Shown here: in pieces, positions 28,144-36,599 of the stretch
Layout: each line of letters starts with the position of its first letter
How positions within the stretch are numbered: position 1 is the first letter of the stretch
The notes under the pieces: generated by a model
Told to the model about the DNA's origin: nothing
The model's database searches: none
Seen by the model: only the letters and a program-made list of their open reading frames with translations
Assembly: GCA_948907985.1 (NCBI GenBank)
Contig: CAQWMM010000018.1
Coordinates: 1-39,308 of the forward strand
Length of the DNA stretch: 39,308 nucleotides
Source: an uncultured Bacillota bacterium
GTDB taxonomy: Bacteria; Bacillota; Dehalobacteriia; UBA4068; UBA4997
Direction: 5' to 3'
Translations under genes and position numbers: made by a program

Positions 28144-28898
28144 TGAACGTCCCCGGCAGCCTTATCCGCCTTTAGGCGGGCCAGACGGTTGCGCTCCGCC
28201 TCTGAGGCGCGCAGATAAAAGGCCCTCACCTCGGCCGGCGGTTTAGCCTGTTCCCGCCGCTCGCCCGCCAAAAGCGCGCAGGCGCAGGCATGGAAAAACC
28301 GGCGTTCCGACGGCGCTAAATGCGCCCGACCGCCCAGGGCCGCCTGCATATCGGCAAAAATCAACTCCGCCGCGTCACCGGCAAACACCACCTGCTGCCC
28401 CGGCGCTAATTCGGCCAAAAGCTTGTCCGCCAACGCCGCCGGTGAAATTGCCGCCGGCGGCCAAATCTCCCGCGGGCTAAGCCGCCCCGCTTCGCCGCCG
28501 GCATAAAGGGCCGTATAAACCTCGTTGCGCCGGGCGTCCAGCACCGGGCAGGCCAGGGTGTCCGGCTGCCAGCCGCCGGACAAAGCGTTATACGCCGCCG
28601 CCTCCAGAGTAGAAACCGCCAGCAGCGGTTTTTGCAGCGCCCAGGCCAGTCCCTTGGCCGTCGCTACGCCAATGCGCAGGCCGGTAAAAGAACCGGGGCC
28701 GTTCACCACCGCCAAAGCGTCCACCTGGCGCAAATCAAGATCCGCCGCCGCTAACAGGCTTTGCAGCAGGGGCAGCAAACGCTGCGAGTGCGTCAGCCCC
28801 ACGTTAAGCCCGGCGCTGGCCAAAATCCGTACCGCGTCCGCGTCGGCCACCGCCACCGAAAGCCCCTTGCCGGCGGCGTCAACTGCTAAGATTATCAC
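28140..28898 (-). CDS. tsaB: tRNA threonylcarbamoyladenosine biosynthesis protein TsaB
   Basis: This inactive TsaD paralogue scaffolds the TsaD-TsaB-TsaE complex. It has 252 residues. LAVDAAGKGLSVAV opens the ASKHA domain, THSQRLLPLL follows, and VVNGPGSFTGLRIGVATAKG is the clearest signature. It lacks the TsaD metal histidines, as expected. The start is GTG 28898, with AAGGAGG 12 nt upstream, inside the tsaE end (20-bp overlap), so coupling to tsaE is likely. The C-terminal half is less conserved, ending in a basic stretch. Confidence 0.94.
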   Translation of the reverse strand: MIILAVDAAGKGLSVAVADADAVRILASAGLNVGLTHSQRLLPLLQSLLAAADLDLRQVDALAVVNGPGSFTGLRIGVATAKGLAWALQKPLLAVSTLEAAAYNALSGGWQPDTLACPVLDARRNEVYTALYAGGEAGRLSPREIWPPAAISPAALADKLLAELAPGQQVVFAGDAAELIFADMQAALGGRAHLAPSERRFFHACACALLAGERREQAKPPAEVRAFYLRASEAERNRLARLKADKAAGDVQ

Positions 28899-29394
28899 AA
28901 TGCTTCATTGCCTCCTTCAGCCAGGCCTGCTCGCCAATCGGGCGCAGTTCCCAGGCGCGCCACTCGCCCAGCTCGTTCTCCGCCGCCGGTTCCTCCTGAT
29001 AATGCTTGGTAATACTGATCTCCAGCCGCTCCGCCGGCAGCAGACCGCGCATTACCTCCGGCCACTCCAGCAGCACCACCGACGAGCCGTCAAAATATTC
29101 CTCCAGCCCGCGCTCCCAAACCTCTTCCTCGCTTTGCAGGCGATACAGATCCATATGCACAAAGGGCAGATTACCGCTCGAATACTGGTTAACCACCGTA
29201 AAGGTAGGGCTGGTAATATGCTCTTCCACATCCAGCCCAAAGGCCAGCCCCTTGGCAAACATGGTTTTGCCGGCGCCAAGCTCGCCGGAGAGCAGCAGGC
29301 AGCAGCCGGGCGGCACAAACTTACCCAACAGATAACCGAGTTCAAAGGTTTCGGCGGGGGAATAGGTACACAAACGCCAAATTTTTTCTTCCAT
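28879..29394 (-). CDS. tsaE: tRNA threonylcarbamoyladenosine biosynthesis ATPase TsaE
   Basis: This ATPase drives the turnover of the t6A complex. It has 171 residues from ATG 29394, which has GAGGA about 11 nt upstream; ATG 29412 lacks a ribosome site. Walker A is SGELGAGKTMFAKG (about 36-49). TSPTFTVVNQY and HMDLYRL follow, then LLEWPE (Walker B-like), all characteristic. The tail extends past the usual end by a few residues and overlaps tsaB by 20 bp. A TATAAT box at 29444-29439 makes this the probable first gene of the t6A operon. Confidence 0.94.
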   Translation of the reverse strand: MEEKIWRLCTYSPAETFELGYLLGKFVPPGCCLLLSGELGAGKTMFAKGLAFGLDVEEHITSPTFTVVNQYSSGNLPFVHMDLYRLQSEEEVWERGLEEYFDGSSVVLLEWPEVMRGLLPAERLEISITKHYQEEPAAENELGEWRAWELRPIGEQAWLKEAMKHCDNLSS

Positions 29395-29438
29395 AATTTT
29401 ATTTGTCCTCATATCTTAAACAATATTTTTTTCAATAT

Positions 29439-29467
29439 ATTATAACACCTTCTTAGTAAAATTTCTA
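29439..29467 (-). promoter_or_regulatory. Probable promoter upstream of tsaE
   Basis: On the minus strand, a perfect TATAAT (29444-29439) lies 17 nt after a poor TAGAAA (29467-29462). It overlaps the end of the preceding hydrolase gene. The start would be near 29432, 38 nt before ATG 29394. Confidence 0.5.
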
Positions 29468-30213
29468 CTATTTTTTTTACAGACCGCGGCAAAAACCTGC
29501 CAAAGCCGGCAGTTAGCCGAATCCCTCAAGCGCTCCGGGTGCCATTGCACGCCCAGCAGAAACTGGCCGCCAGCCGGGCTGCCCACCGCCTCAATCAGAC
29601 CGTCGTCCGCCAGCGCCAGCGGGCTTAACCCCCGGCCCAGACGCCGCACCCCCTGATGATGAAAGCTGTTGACCGCCAGTTCTGCACCGGCCATCCGGCC
29701 GGCCAGACACTCGGCCAGCCAGCCCAACAGCCGCGCCTTATGAACCGGCTGCTCCGGCGGCTGGTTTTGCCAGTGGCAGCCGCTATCCGGCCTCTCGGCC
29801 AAATCCTGCCACAAACTGCCGCCCATAGCAATGTTCAACAGCTGCATACCCCGGCAAATGCCCAAAACCGGTTTGCCCGCCCGCCGAAAAGCCACCAGCA
29901 GCGCCAGCTCCCAGTTCTCCCGGCTTTTGCCCTGCTCCATAGCCTGCTCCTGCTCGCTTTGCCGGCCCGGCGCAAAATGCGGGTACTCGCCCCAAAGCTG
30001 GGGCCGAAAATCGCCCCCGCCGGAAAGCAGCAAACCGTCCAACCGTCCGGCCATTGCCGCCGCCCGCCCGGCCACTTCCGGCCCGGGCCGGGCCGGGGCC
30101 GGCAAAATCACCGCGCCCAGGCCAACCGCAGATAACGCCGCAACATAAGGTTCGCGCAGATAAAAATTTTGCTCCGCCCAGTCCAGACCGCAACTAACCC
30201 CAATCAACAGCAT
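29440..30213 (-). CDS. Gamma-glutamyl-gamma-aminobutyrate hydrolase family protein (peptidase C26, PuuD-like)
   Basis: This class I glutamine-amidotransferase-fold hydrolase probably cleaves gamma-glutamyl amides. It has 257 residues from ATG 30213, with GGAGAGG 8 nt upstream. The longer frame to 30387 runs through the phosphoketolase terminator and is rejected. DGLLLSGGGDFRPQLWGE is followed by the nucleophile elbow LGICRGMQLLN (about C120), VNSFHHQGV, and the catalytic HP in GVQWHPER. The gamma-Glu-GABA specificity cannot be assigned: no putrescine genes are nearby, and its neighbours are phosphoketolase and the t6A genes. Confidence 0.9.
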   Translation of the reverse strand: MLLIGVSCGLDWAEQNFYLREPYVAALSAVGLGAVILPAPARPGPEVAGRAAAMAGRLDGLLLSGGGDFRPQLWGEYPHFAPGRQSEQEQAMEQGKSRENWELALLVAFRRAGKPVLGICRGMQLLNIAMGGSLWQDLAERPDSGCHWQNQPPEQPVHKARLLGWLAECLAGRMAGAELAVNSFHHQGVRRLGRGLSPLALADDGLIEAVGSPAGGQFLLGVQWHPERLRDSANCRLWQVFAAVCKKNSRNFTKKVL

Positions 30214-30246
30214 AAAATCACCCTCTCCGGCAAGGATATGCGGCAG

Positions 30247-30285
30247 AAAAAAGAAATAGCCCTGCCAAAAACTGACAGGGCTATT
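30247..30285 (-). terminator. Rho-independent terminator after phosphoketolase
   Basis: On the minus strand, AATAGCCCTG (30285-30276) pairs with CAGGGCTATT (30264-30255) in a 10-bp stem with an 11-nt loop, followed by TCTTTTTT. It lies 10 nt after the stop at 30296. Confidence 0.9.
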
Positions 30286-30295
30286 AGCAAACAAA

Positions 30296-32689
30296 TTATT
30301 TAAGATCCTGCATACTCTCGGCCCAGGTCCAGTCGCGAATTTCCGGCAAATCCTGGCCATAATCGCTGATATACTGGTTATGCTCAACCAGCTTATCTTT
30401 CATCATCTGAATCAGATACGCGCCCCGGTTGCCCAGCTGCGGCAACAGGGTAACGGCAGTCTGCACCAGATGGAAACGATCCAGTTCGTTCTGTACGCGC
30501 ATATCAAACGGCGTGGTGATCGTACCCTCTTCCAGATAACCGCGCACGGTCAGATTGCGGTTAAGGCGCTTATAGGTCAGCTCGCGGATCAGGCTGGGAT
30601 AGCCATGATAAGCGAACAAAATCGGCTTATCCTTGGTGAACAGCAAATCGTAATCCGCGTCGGAAAGGCCGTGCGGGTGTTCTTCCTGCGGCTGTAATTT
30701 AAAGAGGTCAACCACGTTAACCACGCGAATCTTCAACTCCGGCAGATGGTGGCGCAAAATAGATACCGCCGCCAAAGTTTCCAGCGTAGGCGTATCGCCG
30801 CAGCAGGCCATTACAATATCCGGCTCCGCATACTGGTCGTTGCTGGCCCACTGCCAGATACCCACGCCCTGGGTGCAGTGTTTAACGGCCTGTTCCATGG
30901 TCAGCCATTGCGGGCGGGGATGCTTGGAGGCCACCAGCACGTTTACATAATCGCGGGTGCGGATACAGTGGTCAAAGCAGGAAAGCAGGCAATTAGCATC
31001 CGGCGGCAGATACATACGCACAATATCCGCCTTTTTGTTAGCCACATGGTCAAAGAAACCCGGGTCCTGATGCGTAAAGCCGTTGTGGTCCTGCTGCCAA
31101 ACGTGCGAGGAAAGAACGTAGTTCAGCGAAGCGATTGAGTGCCGCCAGGGCAAATCCTGGCAAACTTTCAGCCATTTGGCGTGCTGGCTGAACATGGAAT
31201 CGACAATGCGGATAAAGGCCTCATAGCTGTTGAAGAAACCATGCCGGCCTGTCAACAAATAACCCTCCAGCATGCCCTGGCACATATGCTCGGAAAGCAC
31301 GCTGTCGATAATGCGCCCCTCCGGGGCCAAAAACTCGTCTTCATCGTTCTGCAAATCAGCCGCCCACTGGCGATTGGTAACCTCAAAAACCGCGCTCAAA
31401 CGGTTGCTCATGGTTTCATCGGGGCCAAAGACGCGGAAGTTGTGGCGGTTCTCATTATCGACAATCACGTCGCGTACAAAATTGCCTAAAACCAGCATAT
31501 CCTGCGCCATCACACTGCCGGGAACATCAAATTTAACCGCATAATCGCGGAAGTCCGGCAGGCGCAGGTCGTGCATAACGCCGCCGTTAGTAACCGGATT
31601 CATACCCATACGCCGTTCACCCTTAGGCGCCAGTTCTTTCAAATCAGCGCGCAGGTGGCCCTCGGCGTCAAACAGTTCTTCCGGATGATAACTCTTCAGC
31701 CATTTTTCCAAAACCGGCACGTTGCCGGGGTTTTCCTTGTTAACCACAATCGGCACCTGGTGGGCGCGGAAAGTGCCCTCAATTTTCTTGCCGCCCACTT
31801 CCTTGGGGCCAGTCCAGCCTTTGGGAGTACGCATAACAATCATCGGCCAAACCGGGCGTTTGGTGTCGCCGGCTGCCGCCGCGTCCTTAATGGCTTTAAT
31901 ATCGGCCACCACCGCATCCATGGCCGCCGCCATCTTCTGGTGCATATCAGCCGGTTCGTGTCCCTCCACAAAATAAGGTTTCCAGCCGGTACCCTTAAAG
32001 AAAGCCTCCAGTTCTTCGTTGGTGATGCGGGAGAAAATTGTCGGATTGGCAATCTTATAGCCGTTCAGGTGCAAAATCGGCAGCACCGTACCATCGGTGG
32101 CTGGGTTAAGCAGCTTGTTGCCGTTCCAGGCCGTTGCCAGCGGGCCGGTTTCCGCCTCGCCGTCGCCCACCACGCAGGCGGCAATCAGATCGGGGTTATC
32201 CAAAACCGCGCCAAAAGAGTGCGCCAGAGAATAACCAAGCTCGCCGCCCTCGTTAATAGAGCCGGGAGTTTCCGGCGCAACGTGGCTGGAGATACCGCCC
32301 GGGAAAGAAAACTGCTTAAACAAACGTTTCATACCAGCCTCGTCCTGGGTAATATCCGGGTAAACTTCGGTATAAGAACCCTCCATCCAGGTGTTAGCCA
32401 CCATGGCGTTGCCGCCGTGCCCCGGGCCGCTGACATAGAACATATTCAAATCATACTGATTGATAATACGGTTAAGGTGCAGATAAATGAAGTTCTGGCC
32501 AGGAACAGTGCCCCAGTGGCCAACCACATTGGGCTTGATGTGTTCCAGCGTCAGGGGTTCTTTCAAGAGCGGATTGTCATACAGATAAAGCTGGGCTGCG
32601 GAAAGATAATTGGCAGCGCGCCAGTATTCATCCATTTTTTGCAAAAGCTCCGGCGAAAGCGGCCCCTGCGTTTTGTTTTCAGTGCTCAT
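30296..32689 (-). CDS. xfp: Xylulose-5-phosphate / fructose-6-phosphate phosphoketolase
   Basis: This thiamine-diphosphate enzyme splits xylulose-5-P (and often fructose-6-P) with phosphate to acetyl-phosphate plus glyceraldehyde-3-P or erythrose-4-P. It has 797 residues, full length. Signatures are VVGHWGTVPGQNFIYLHLNR, YVSGPGHGGNAMVANTW, FPGGISSHVAPETPGS, and the TPP-binding VVGDGEAETGPLATAWNGNK. QDHNGFTHQDPGFF lies in the second half. AAAGGAGG lies 7 nt before ATG 32689. It begins 33 nt after the amidase stop with no evident promoter in that gap, so it may share the amidase transcript. A strong terminator follows. Confidence 0.97.
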   Translation of the reverse strand: MSTENKTQGPLSPELLQKMDEYWRAANYLSAAQLYLYDNPLLKEPLTLEHIKPNVVGHWGTVPGQNFIYLHLNRIINQYDLNMFYVSGPGHGGNAMVANTWMEGSYTEVYPDITQDEAGMKRLFKQFSFPGGISSHVAPETPGSINEGGELGYSLAHSFGAVLDNPDLIAACVVGDGEAETGPLATAWNGNKLLNPATDGTVLPILHLNGYKIANPTIFSRITNEELEAFFKGTGWKPYFVEGHEPADMHQKMAAAMDAVVADIKAIKDAAAAGDTKRPVWPMIVMRTPKGWTGPKEVGGKKIEGTFRAHQVPIVVNKENPGNVPVLEKWLKSYHPEELFDAEGHLRADLKELAPKGERRMGMNPVTNGGVMHDLRLPDFRDYAVKFDVPGSVMAQDMLVLGNFVRDVIVDNENRHNFRVFGPDETMSNRLSAVFEVTNRQWAADLQNDEDEFLAPEGRIIDSVLSEHMCQGMLEGYLLTGRHGFFNSYEAFIRIVDSMFSQHAKWLKVCQDLPWRHSIASLNYVLSSHVWQQDHNGFTHQDPGFFDHVANKKADIVRMYLPPDANCLLSCFDHCIRTRDYVNVLVASKHPRPQWLTMEQAVKHCTQGVGIWQWASNDQYAEPDIVMACCGDTPTLETLAAVSILRHHLPELKIRVVNVVDLFKLQPQEEHPHGLSDADYDLLFTKDKPILFAYHGYPSLIRELTYKRLNRNLTVRGYLEEGTITTPFDMRVQNELDRFHLVQTAVTLLPQLGNRGAYLIQMMKDKLVEHNQYISDYGQDLPEIRDWTWAESMQDLK

Positions 32690-32722
32690 TGTTTTTCCTC
32701 CTTTAAGTTACCATAATATTTA

Positions 32723-34249
32723 TTATTGCTCGGCCTTAGCCGCGAAATAAGCTTCTATACCTGCCGCCACCGCGTCCGCCAGCTTTTGCTGGTAGGCTGG
32801 ATCGGCAATTTTGACGCACTCGGCGCTGTTGCTCATAAAACCTATTTCCACCAGGCAGGCCGGCGCGGCGTTATGCGTCAGCACCACCAAAGGCGAGGTT
32901 TTAACGCCCCGGTCTTTTGCGCCGGTGGCAGCGATAAGTTCTTTTTGGATAAAACCGGCCAACTCCGCGTCGTCTGCATCGTCCGGCCCGGCGTAGGTTT
33001 CAATGCCGTTAGCCGAGGGAATATTGGCCGCCGAGTTGCAATGGATACTGACAAACACCGGCGCGTCTTCCTCCACCGTCAGCGCCGCCCGCTCCAACAG
33101 CCCCAGATAACTGTCGTCGCTGCGCGCCATGATTACCGCGAAACCGGCGTTTTCCAGCGCCGTCTGCAATTTAAGGCTCACCGCCAAATTCAGATCTTTT
33201 TCCTCAAAACCACTGCCGTTAGTACCGGGGTCAGTCCCGCCATGGCCGGGATCCACCACCACCCGGCGCAACATTCGGCCATTCTCATCAAGGCCCGGCG
33301 GCGGGATCGGCTCCGGCTCCGGTTCAACGACCGGCGGCTCTTCCTCTTCATAATCATCATAATTTAACGGCGGTGTGATATTTACAATATGCCGCGCCGC
33401 GTCATAATCCACGGCGGCATTCAGATTTTCCACCACAAAGCGCACCGGCACCATAGTTCGCGCCACGCCTTCATAGGTTACCAACGTTACGCTGACGTTA
33501 TCCGGCACAGAAGTTGGCTGACCGTTCACCAACGCGCTGGAACTGCCGATAGTCAGCACAATGGTTTGGCCTCGCTGGCTGATTGTTACGGTATTGTCGG
33601 CCTGGTTCCAGTCCACAGCGGCGCTAAGCTGCTCGCTGATTAAGCGCACCGGTACCAATGTTCGGCCGGATATGGCCATCGCCGGTACGTCGCTGGGCAG
33701 GTATCTGCCGGAAACCGCCAGATTAACCGGCATAACCTGGCTTTTTTTATTAGTCTGGCCAGCCTCGTCCCACAGCATAACCTCCAGACTGTCCGCTAAC
33801 TCCGGAAAGTCCGCATAAACATCCGGCTCAACAGGCGGCGGATTATTTTCCGGCTCGGTATTTTCCGGGTTAGTATTTTCCGGCGGGTTATTTTTGGGAT
33901 CAGTATTTTCCGGTTCGGTATCAGTCAGCCCATCATTTTCCTGAACATATCCCGGCACCGGCTCATATGCGCTGTCCGTCAGCGAATTGTTTTCCTCATC
34001 ATTTTTTTTATTACCATTATTATTGGTGTTTTCGTTATTATTGGTATTATTGCCGCCGTTATTATTAGCGCCGCCCTGCTGCCCCGCGACATAATGAGCA
34101 TAGATCTGGCTCTCGCCCTCATCTTCGTCATCCGCCGCCCAGGCCAGCCCCGGCAAGCCAAACATTATCAAACCGCACAAAACCACAGCCAGCAGGCGGC
34201 ATAAACGCCGCCCCGGCCTATTCAGCCATCTTTTGGCTAAACCTAACAC
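32723..34249 (-). CDS. Secreted N-acetylmuramoyl-L-alanine amidase with copper-amine-oxidase-type N-terminal domain
   Basis: This exported cell-wall hydrolase has 508 residues. Residues 1-38 are a signal peptide (basic start, VVLCGLIMFGLPGLAWA). About 40-150 is a disordered linker with Asn-rich and Pro-Glu-Asn-Thr repeats. About 155-295 is a copper-amine-oxidase-N/stalk domain (SGRTLVPVRLISE; RTMVPVRFVVENLNAAVDYD), probably wall- or polymer-binding. About 330-505 is an Amidase_3 domain with zinc ligands in VVVDPGHGGTDPG, EKDLNLAV and SIHCNSA, and the catalytic Glu in CLVEIGFMSN. The start is GTG 34249, 11 nt after AGGAGG. A promoter lies at 34298-34326. It is upstream of xfp. Confidence 0.95.
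   Translation of the reverse strand: MLGLAKRWLNRPGRRLCRLLAVVLCGLIMFGLPGLAWAADDEDEGESQIYAHYVAGQQGGANNNGGNNTNNNENTNNNGNKKNDEENNSLTDSAYEPVPGYVQENDGLTDTEPENTDPKNNPPENTNPENTEPENNPPPVEPDVYADFPELADSLEVMLWDEAGQTNKKSQVMPVNLAVSGRYLPSDVPAMAISGRTLVPVRLISEQLSAAVDWNQADNTVTISQRGQTIVLTIGSSSALVNGQPTSVPDNVSVTLVTYEGVARTMVPVRFVVENLNAAVDYDAARHIVNITPPLNYDDYEEEEPPVVEPEPEPIPPPGLDENGRMLRRVVVDPGHGGTDPGTNGSGFEEKDLNLAVSLKLQTALENAGFAVIMARSDDSYLGLLERAALTVEEDAPVFVSIHCNSAANIPSANGIETYAGPDDADDAELAGFIQKELIAATGAKDRGVKTSPLVVLTHNAAPACLVEIGFMSNSAECVKIADPAYQQKLADAVAAGIEAYFAAKAEQ
33836..33930 (-). repeat. In-frame 15-nt repeats coding for Pro-Glu-Asn-Thr linker
   Basis: About six imperfect 15-nt units encode the pentapeptide pattern [E/N/P]PENT or a close variant in the amidase linker. 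A nearby stretch (34009-34070) has runs of AAT codons coding for Asn. Such repeats change copy number easily, so linker length may vary between strains. Confidence 0.7.
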
Positions 34250-34297
34250 TAATCGCCAAACCTCCTATCACGCAAAAAAAGCTATACTTTGCTTTTT

Positions 34298-34326
34298 ATT
34301 TTAGCACATACAGCTCCTTTTTGCAA
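34298..34326 (-). promoter_or_regulatory. Promoter of the amidase (and possibly xfp)
   Basis: On the minus strand, TTGCAA (34326-34321) and TAAAAT (34303-34298) are 17 nt apart. The start would be near 34291, about 42 nt before GTG 34249. Confidence 0.6.
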
Positions 34327-34360
34327 TATTTAAGTAAGGATTTTAGCTAATTGATTGACA

Positions 34361-35032
34361 TTACATACCCAAAAAACTAATATACTCCGGTACGCTCATC
34401 AACGGAGCCGCCATTTTGGCCACTGTTGCCGCCGCAACCTCGCCGTTCGCCGCCAACTCCCAGCCGGCTTGCTCTACCCAGCGCAGATACTCTTCCACAG
34501 CCGGCTGCACCGCCGGATTAGCCGATTTAAGCAGCCGGCCGCAGTTGCGGTAAATTTCCAGACAGGGATTGCAGCAGGAAAAGGCCGCCTTGATTATCGA
34601 GAAATTGTTCTCGCCGGGGAAACCACAGTTAGAAATCGCCACAAACCGCTGTGGCCGCGGCTGGGCGTCGGCCATATCAAAATTGCCGTTCTGCTCCTGC
34701 ATAAGCGGGCTTTTCAGCGGTACCAGCCGATCCACAAAGTTTTTAAGCAGCGCCGTCATATTCCACGAATAAACCGGCGAGGCCAGACAAACCACATCCG
34801 CGGCTTGATAAGCCTGCAACAATTCCGGCATATCATCAGCCAGGCAGCAGCGCCCCGGCGTTTTAAACCAACAGGCAAAGCAGCCCTGGCACTGCCCAAT
34901 TTGATATTCCGCCAACTGATAAACGGCGCACTGCGCACCGGCGCGCTCCGCACCGGTCAGAAAAGCCTTTATTATCCGATTGGTGGCGCTGTTTTGACCG
35001 GCTGGGCTGCCGTTAAACGCTGTAAATTGCAT
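34361..35032 (-). CDS. Flavodoxin-fold NAD(P)H-dependent FMN reductase
   Basis: This cytoplasmic flavoprotein has 223 residues. FNGSPAGQNSATNRIIKAF is the phosphate-binding loop for FMN, and CLASPVYSWNMTALLKNFVD binds the flavin ring. Between them, GQCQGCFACWFKTPGRCC is a cysteine-rich stretch common in iron-sulphur-flavoprotein-like reductases, perhaps holding a cluster. The C-terminal half has further cysteines (FSCCNPCLE). The physiological partner is unknown. AAAGGAGG lies 6 nt before ATG 35032. The gene is monocistronic, with its own promoter and a symmetric operator-like repeat at 35063-35103. Confidence 0.9.
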   Translation of the reverse strand: MQFTAFNGSPAGQNSATNRIIKAFLTGAERAGAQCAVYQLAEYQIGQCQGCFACWFKTPGRCCLADDMPELLQAYQAADVVCLASPVYSWNMTALLKNFVDRLVPLKSPLMQEQNGNFDMADAQPRPQRFVAISNCGFPGENNFSIIKAAFSCCNPCLEIYRNCGRLLKSANPAVQPAVEEYLRWVEQAGWELAANGEVAAATVAKMAAPLMSVPEYISFLGM

Positions 35033-35062
35033 AAAATCTCCTCCTTTGCATTTGTGTTTTTC

Positions 35063-35103
35063 GCGTTTAAAAGCATTATAGCATTAATAAACGCCTAAAA
35101 CAA
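35063..35103 (-). promoter_or_regulatory. Promoter with operator-like inverted repeat for the flavodoxin-fold gene
   Basis: On the minus strand, TTGTTT (35103-35098) and TATAAT (35080-35075) are 17 nt apart. A 7-bp inverted repeat, TAAACGC at 35088-35094 and GCGTTTA at 35063-35069, is centred exactly on the -10 box. This suggests a dimeric regulator site. Confidence 0.65.
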
Positions 35104-35141
35104 CAAACGCACCGTAGAGTTAGGAGATTTTAGCCAATTAT

Positions 35142-35942
35142 TCAGTTGCCAGGCAGTTCTCGCTTAACCGTTTGAATATTGAGCGCCCGACCGTCGGCGG
35201 CAAACTCCAACAGCAGGCCGTTAACCTGCGCAGCGCCTTTGGCCACCACAAAAGGCGTAGGCCGGCCGCTTAAATAGCGCGCCACCACGCCCTCGGTTTC
35301 CACACCCAGAACCGAATCGCGCGCGCCCGTCATGCCGGCGTCAGAAAGATAAGCGGTGCCTCGTGGCAGCAGGCGGGCGTCGTTAGTCTGCACATGGGTA
35401 TGCGTACCCCAAACCGCCGTAACCCGACCATCCAGAAAATTAGCCAGCGCCAGCTTTTCCGAAGTAGTTTCGGCGTGAAAGTCCACCAGAATAACCGGCG
35501 TTTGGGCCTGAATTTCCGGCAGCAGCTCCTGCATTGTGCGGAAAGGGCAATCCAGCGCCGGCATATTCATATAAACCCGCCCCAGCAGGTTGACGACGGC
35601 AATTTTCAGTTCTCCGCAGGGCAAAAGCTGCCAGCCCCGGCCGGGAGCAGCCGGCGGCAAATTTGCCGGACGGCAAAGCTTTTCGGCATGCAGCAAAAGC
35701 TGGCTAATATCCTTATGCCCCCAAATGTGATTGCCCAGAGTTACCGCATCCACGCCCAAATCGCAGAGAAAATTGTAGCCGCGCCGGCTCAAGCCCTTGC
35801 CGCCGCTGATATTCTCGCCATTCACCACCGTAAAATCAACGCCATACTCCCATTGCAAATCCGCCAGACTATTTTCCAAAGCCCGACGGCCGCAATCGCC
35901 AACCACATCACCGATAATCAATGCCTTATAGCTTTCTTTCAT
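35142..35942 (-). CDS. ymdB: YmdB-type metallophosphoesterase (TIGR00282 family)
   Basis: This calcineurin-like metallophosphoesterase has cyclic-nucleotide phosphodiesterase activity in Bacillus. It has 266 residues, normal. The metal-binding motifs are IIGDVVGDCG at the N-terminus, VVNGENISGGKG, TLGNHIWGHKD, VDFHAETTSEK and WGTHTHVQTND, all in family order. AAGGAG lies 6 nt before ATG 35942. It follows engB by 27 nt and is likely the last gene of lon-engB-ymdB. Its exact substrate here is inferred from the family only. Confidence 0.93.
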   Translation of the reverse strand: MKESYKALIIGDVVGDCGRRALENSLADLQWEYGVDFTVVNGENISGGKGLSRRGYNFLCDLGVDAVTLGNHIWGHKDISQLLLHAEKLCRPANLPPAAPGRGWQLLPCGELKIAVVNLLGRVYMNMPALDCPFRTMQELLPEIQAQTPVILVDFHAETTSEKLALANFLDGRVTAVWGTHTHVQTNDARLLPRGTAYLSDAGMTGARDSVLGVETEGVVARYLSGRPTPFVVAKGAAQVNGLLLEFAADGRALNIQTVKRELPGN

Positions 35943-35969
35943 GCCATTCTCCTTTTTTCGGCCCTATGT

Positions 35970-36599
35970 TCAGGCGTTTTGGCGCAGAAAATCCTCCAGC
36001 CAGTTTAAAAGTTCGTCGCGCCCCAAATGCGCCGGTACCGAAAAGGGCAAAAGCAAGCTGCGCGGCGCGCCCAGGGTTTTGGCAATCATCGCCAACTGGC
36101 GCTCTCTGGCGCCCTTGCTGATTTTATCCGCCTTGGTAGCCACCAGGCGGCATTCCGCGCCGGGGCGCGTCTGGCAAAAGCTCTGTAAGTACTGCCACAT
36201 CTGTTTATCCAGCGCGCTGGGTTCGTGGCGAATATCTACCAGCTGCAAAAACAGGTTCGGCCCCGGCCAGCCCTGCAAATATTCGTCAATCATCAAACGC
36301 CAGGCGTCCCGCTCCTGTTTAGAAACCTTGGCGTAGCCATAGCCCGGCAGATCCACCAAATACCAATCAGTCAGCGTTTCGTCAGCCAGGGACGACTCCA
36401 CCGCGAAGAAGTTAATAGTGCGGGTTTTGCCGGGCTGGGCGCTGGTACGCGCCAGGTTGCGCCGGTTAAGCAGCGCGTTGATCAGCGAGCTTTTGCCCAC
36501 GTTAGAGCGTCCGCAAAAACTGACCGCCGGCAGCACCTGTTCCGGATATTGGTTGGCGCGCACCGCCGTCAGCAGATATTGAGCCTGTTTAATCTTCAT
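35970..36599 (-). CDS. engB: Ribosome biogenesis GTP-binding protein EngB (YsxC/YihA)
   Basis: This essential-type small GTPase is needed for late assembly of the 50S subunit. It has 209 residues. G1 is CGRSNVGKSSLINALL, the switch I threonine lies in GKTRTINFF, G3 is VDLPGYGYAK, and G4 is ATKADK. The KISK segment after G4 and a short Leu-rich end match the family. Start ATG 36599 overlaps the lon stop by 4 bp (ATGA), reproducing the lonA-ysxC order of Bacillus. Confidence 0.96.
   Translation of the reverse strand: MKIKQAQYLLTAVRANQYPEQVLPAVSFCGRSNVGKSSLINALLNRRNLARTSAQPGKTRTINFFAVESSLADETLTDWYLVDLPGYGYAKVSKQERDAWRLMIDEYLQGWPGPNLFLQLVDIRHEPSALDKQMWQYLQSFCQTRPGAECRLVATKADKISKGARERQLAMIAKTLGAPRSLLLPFSVPAHLGRDELLNWLEDFLRQNA

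Noticed and set aside
30214..30387. N-terminal extension of the C26 hydrolase to 30387
   Set aside because: The extension crosses the phosphoketolase terminator and stop region and has no family similarity. ATG 30213 has a good ribosome site and begins the conserved domain.
33836..34070. Periodic repeats that could suggest a CRISPR array or microsatellite
   Set aside because: They are in frame within the amidase gene and encode a disordered Pro-Glu-Asn-Thr and Asn-rich linker. Spacing and unit size do not fit CRISPR.
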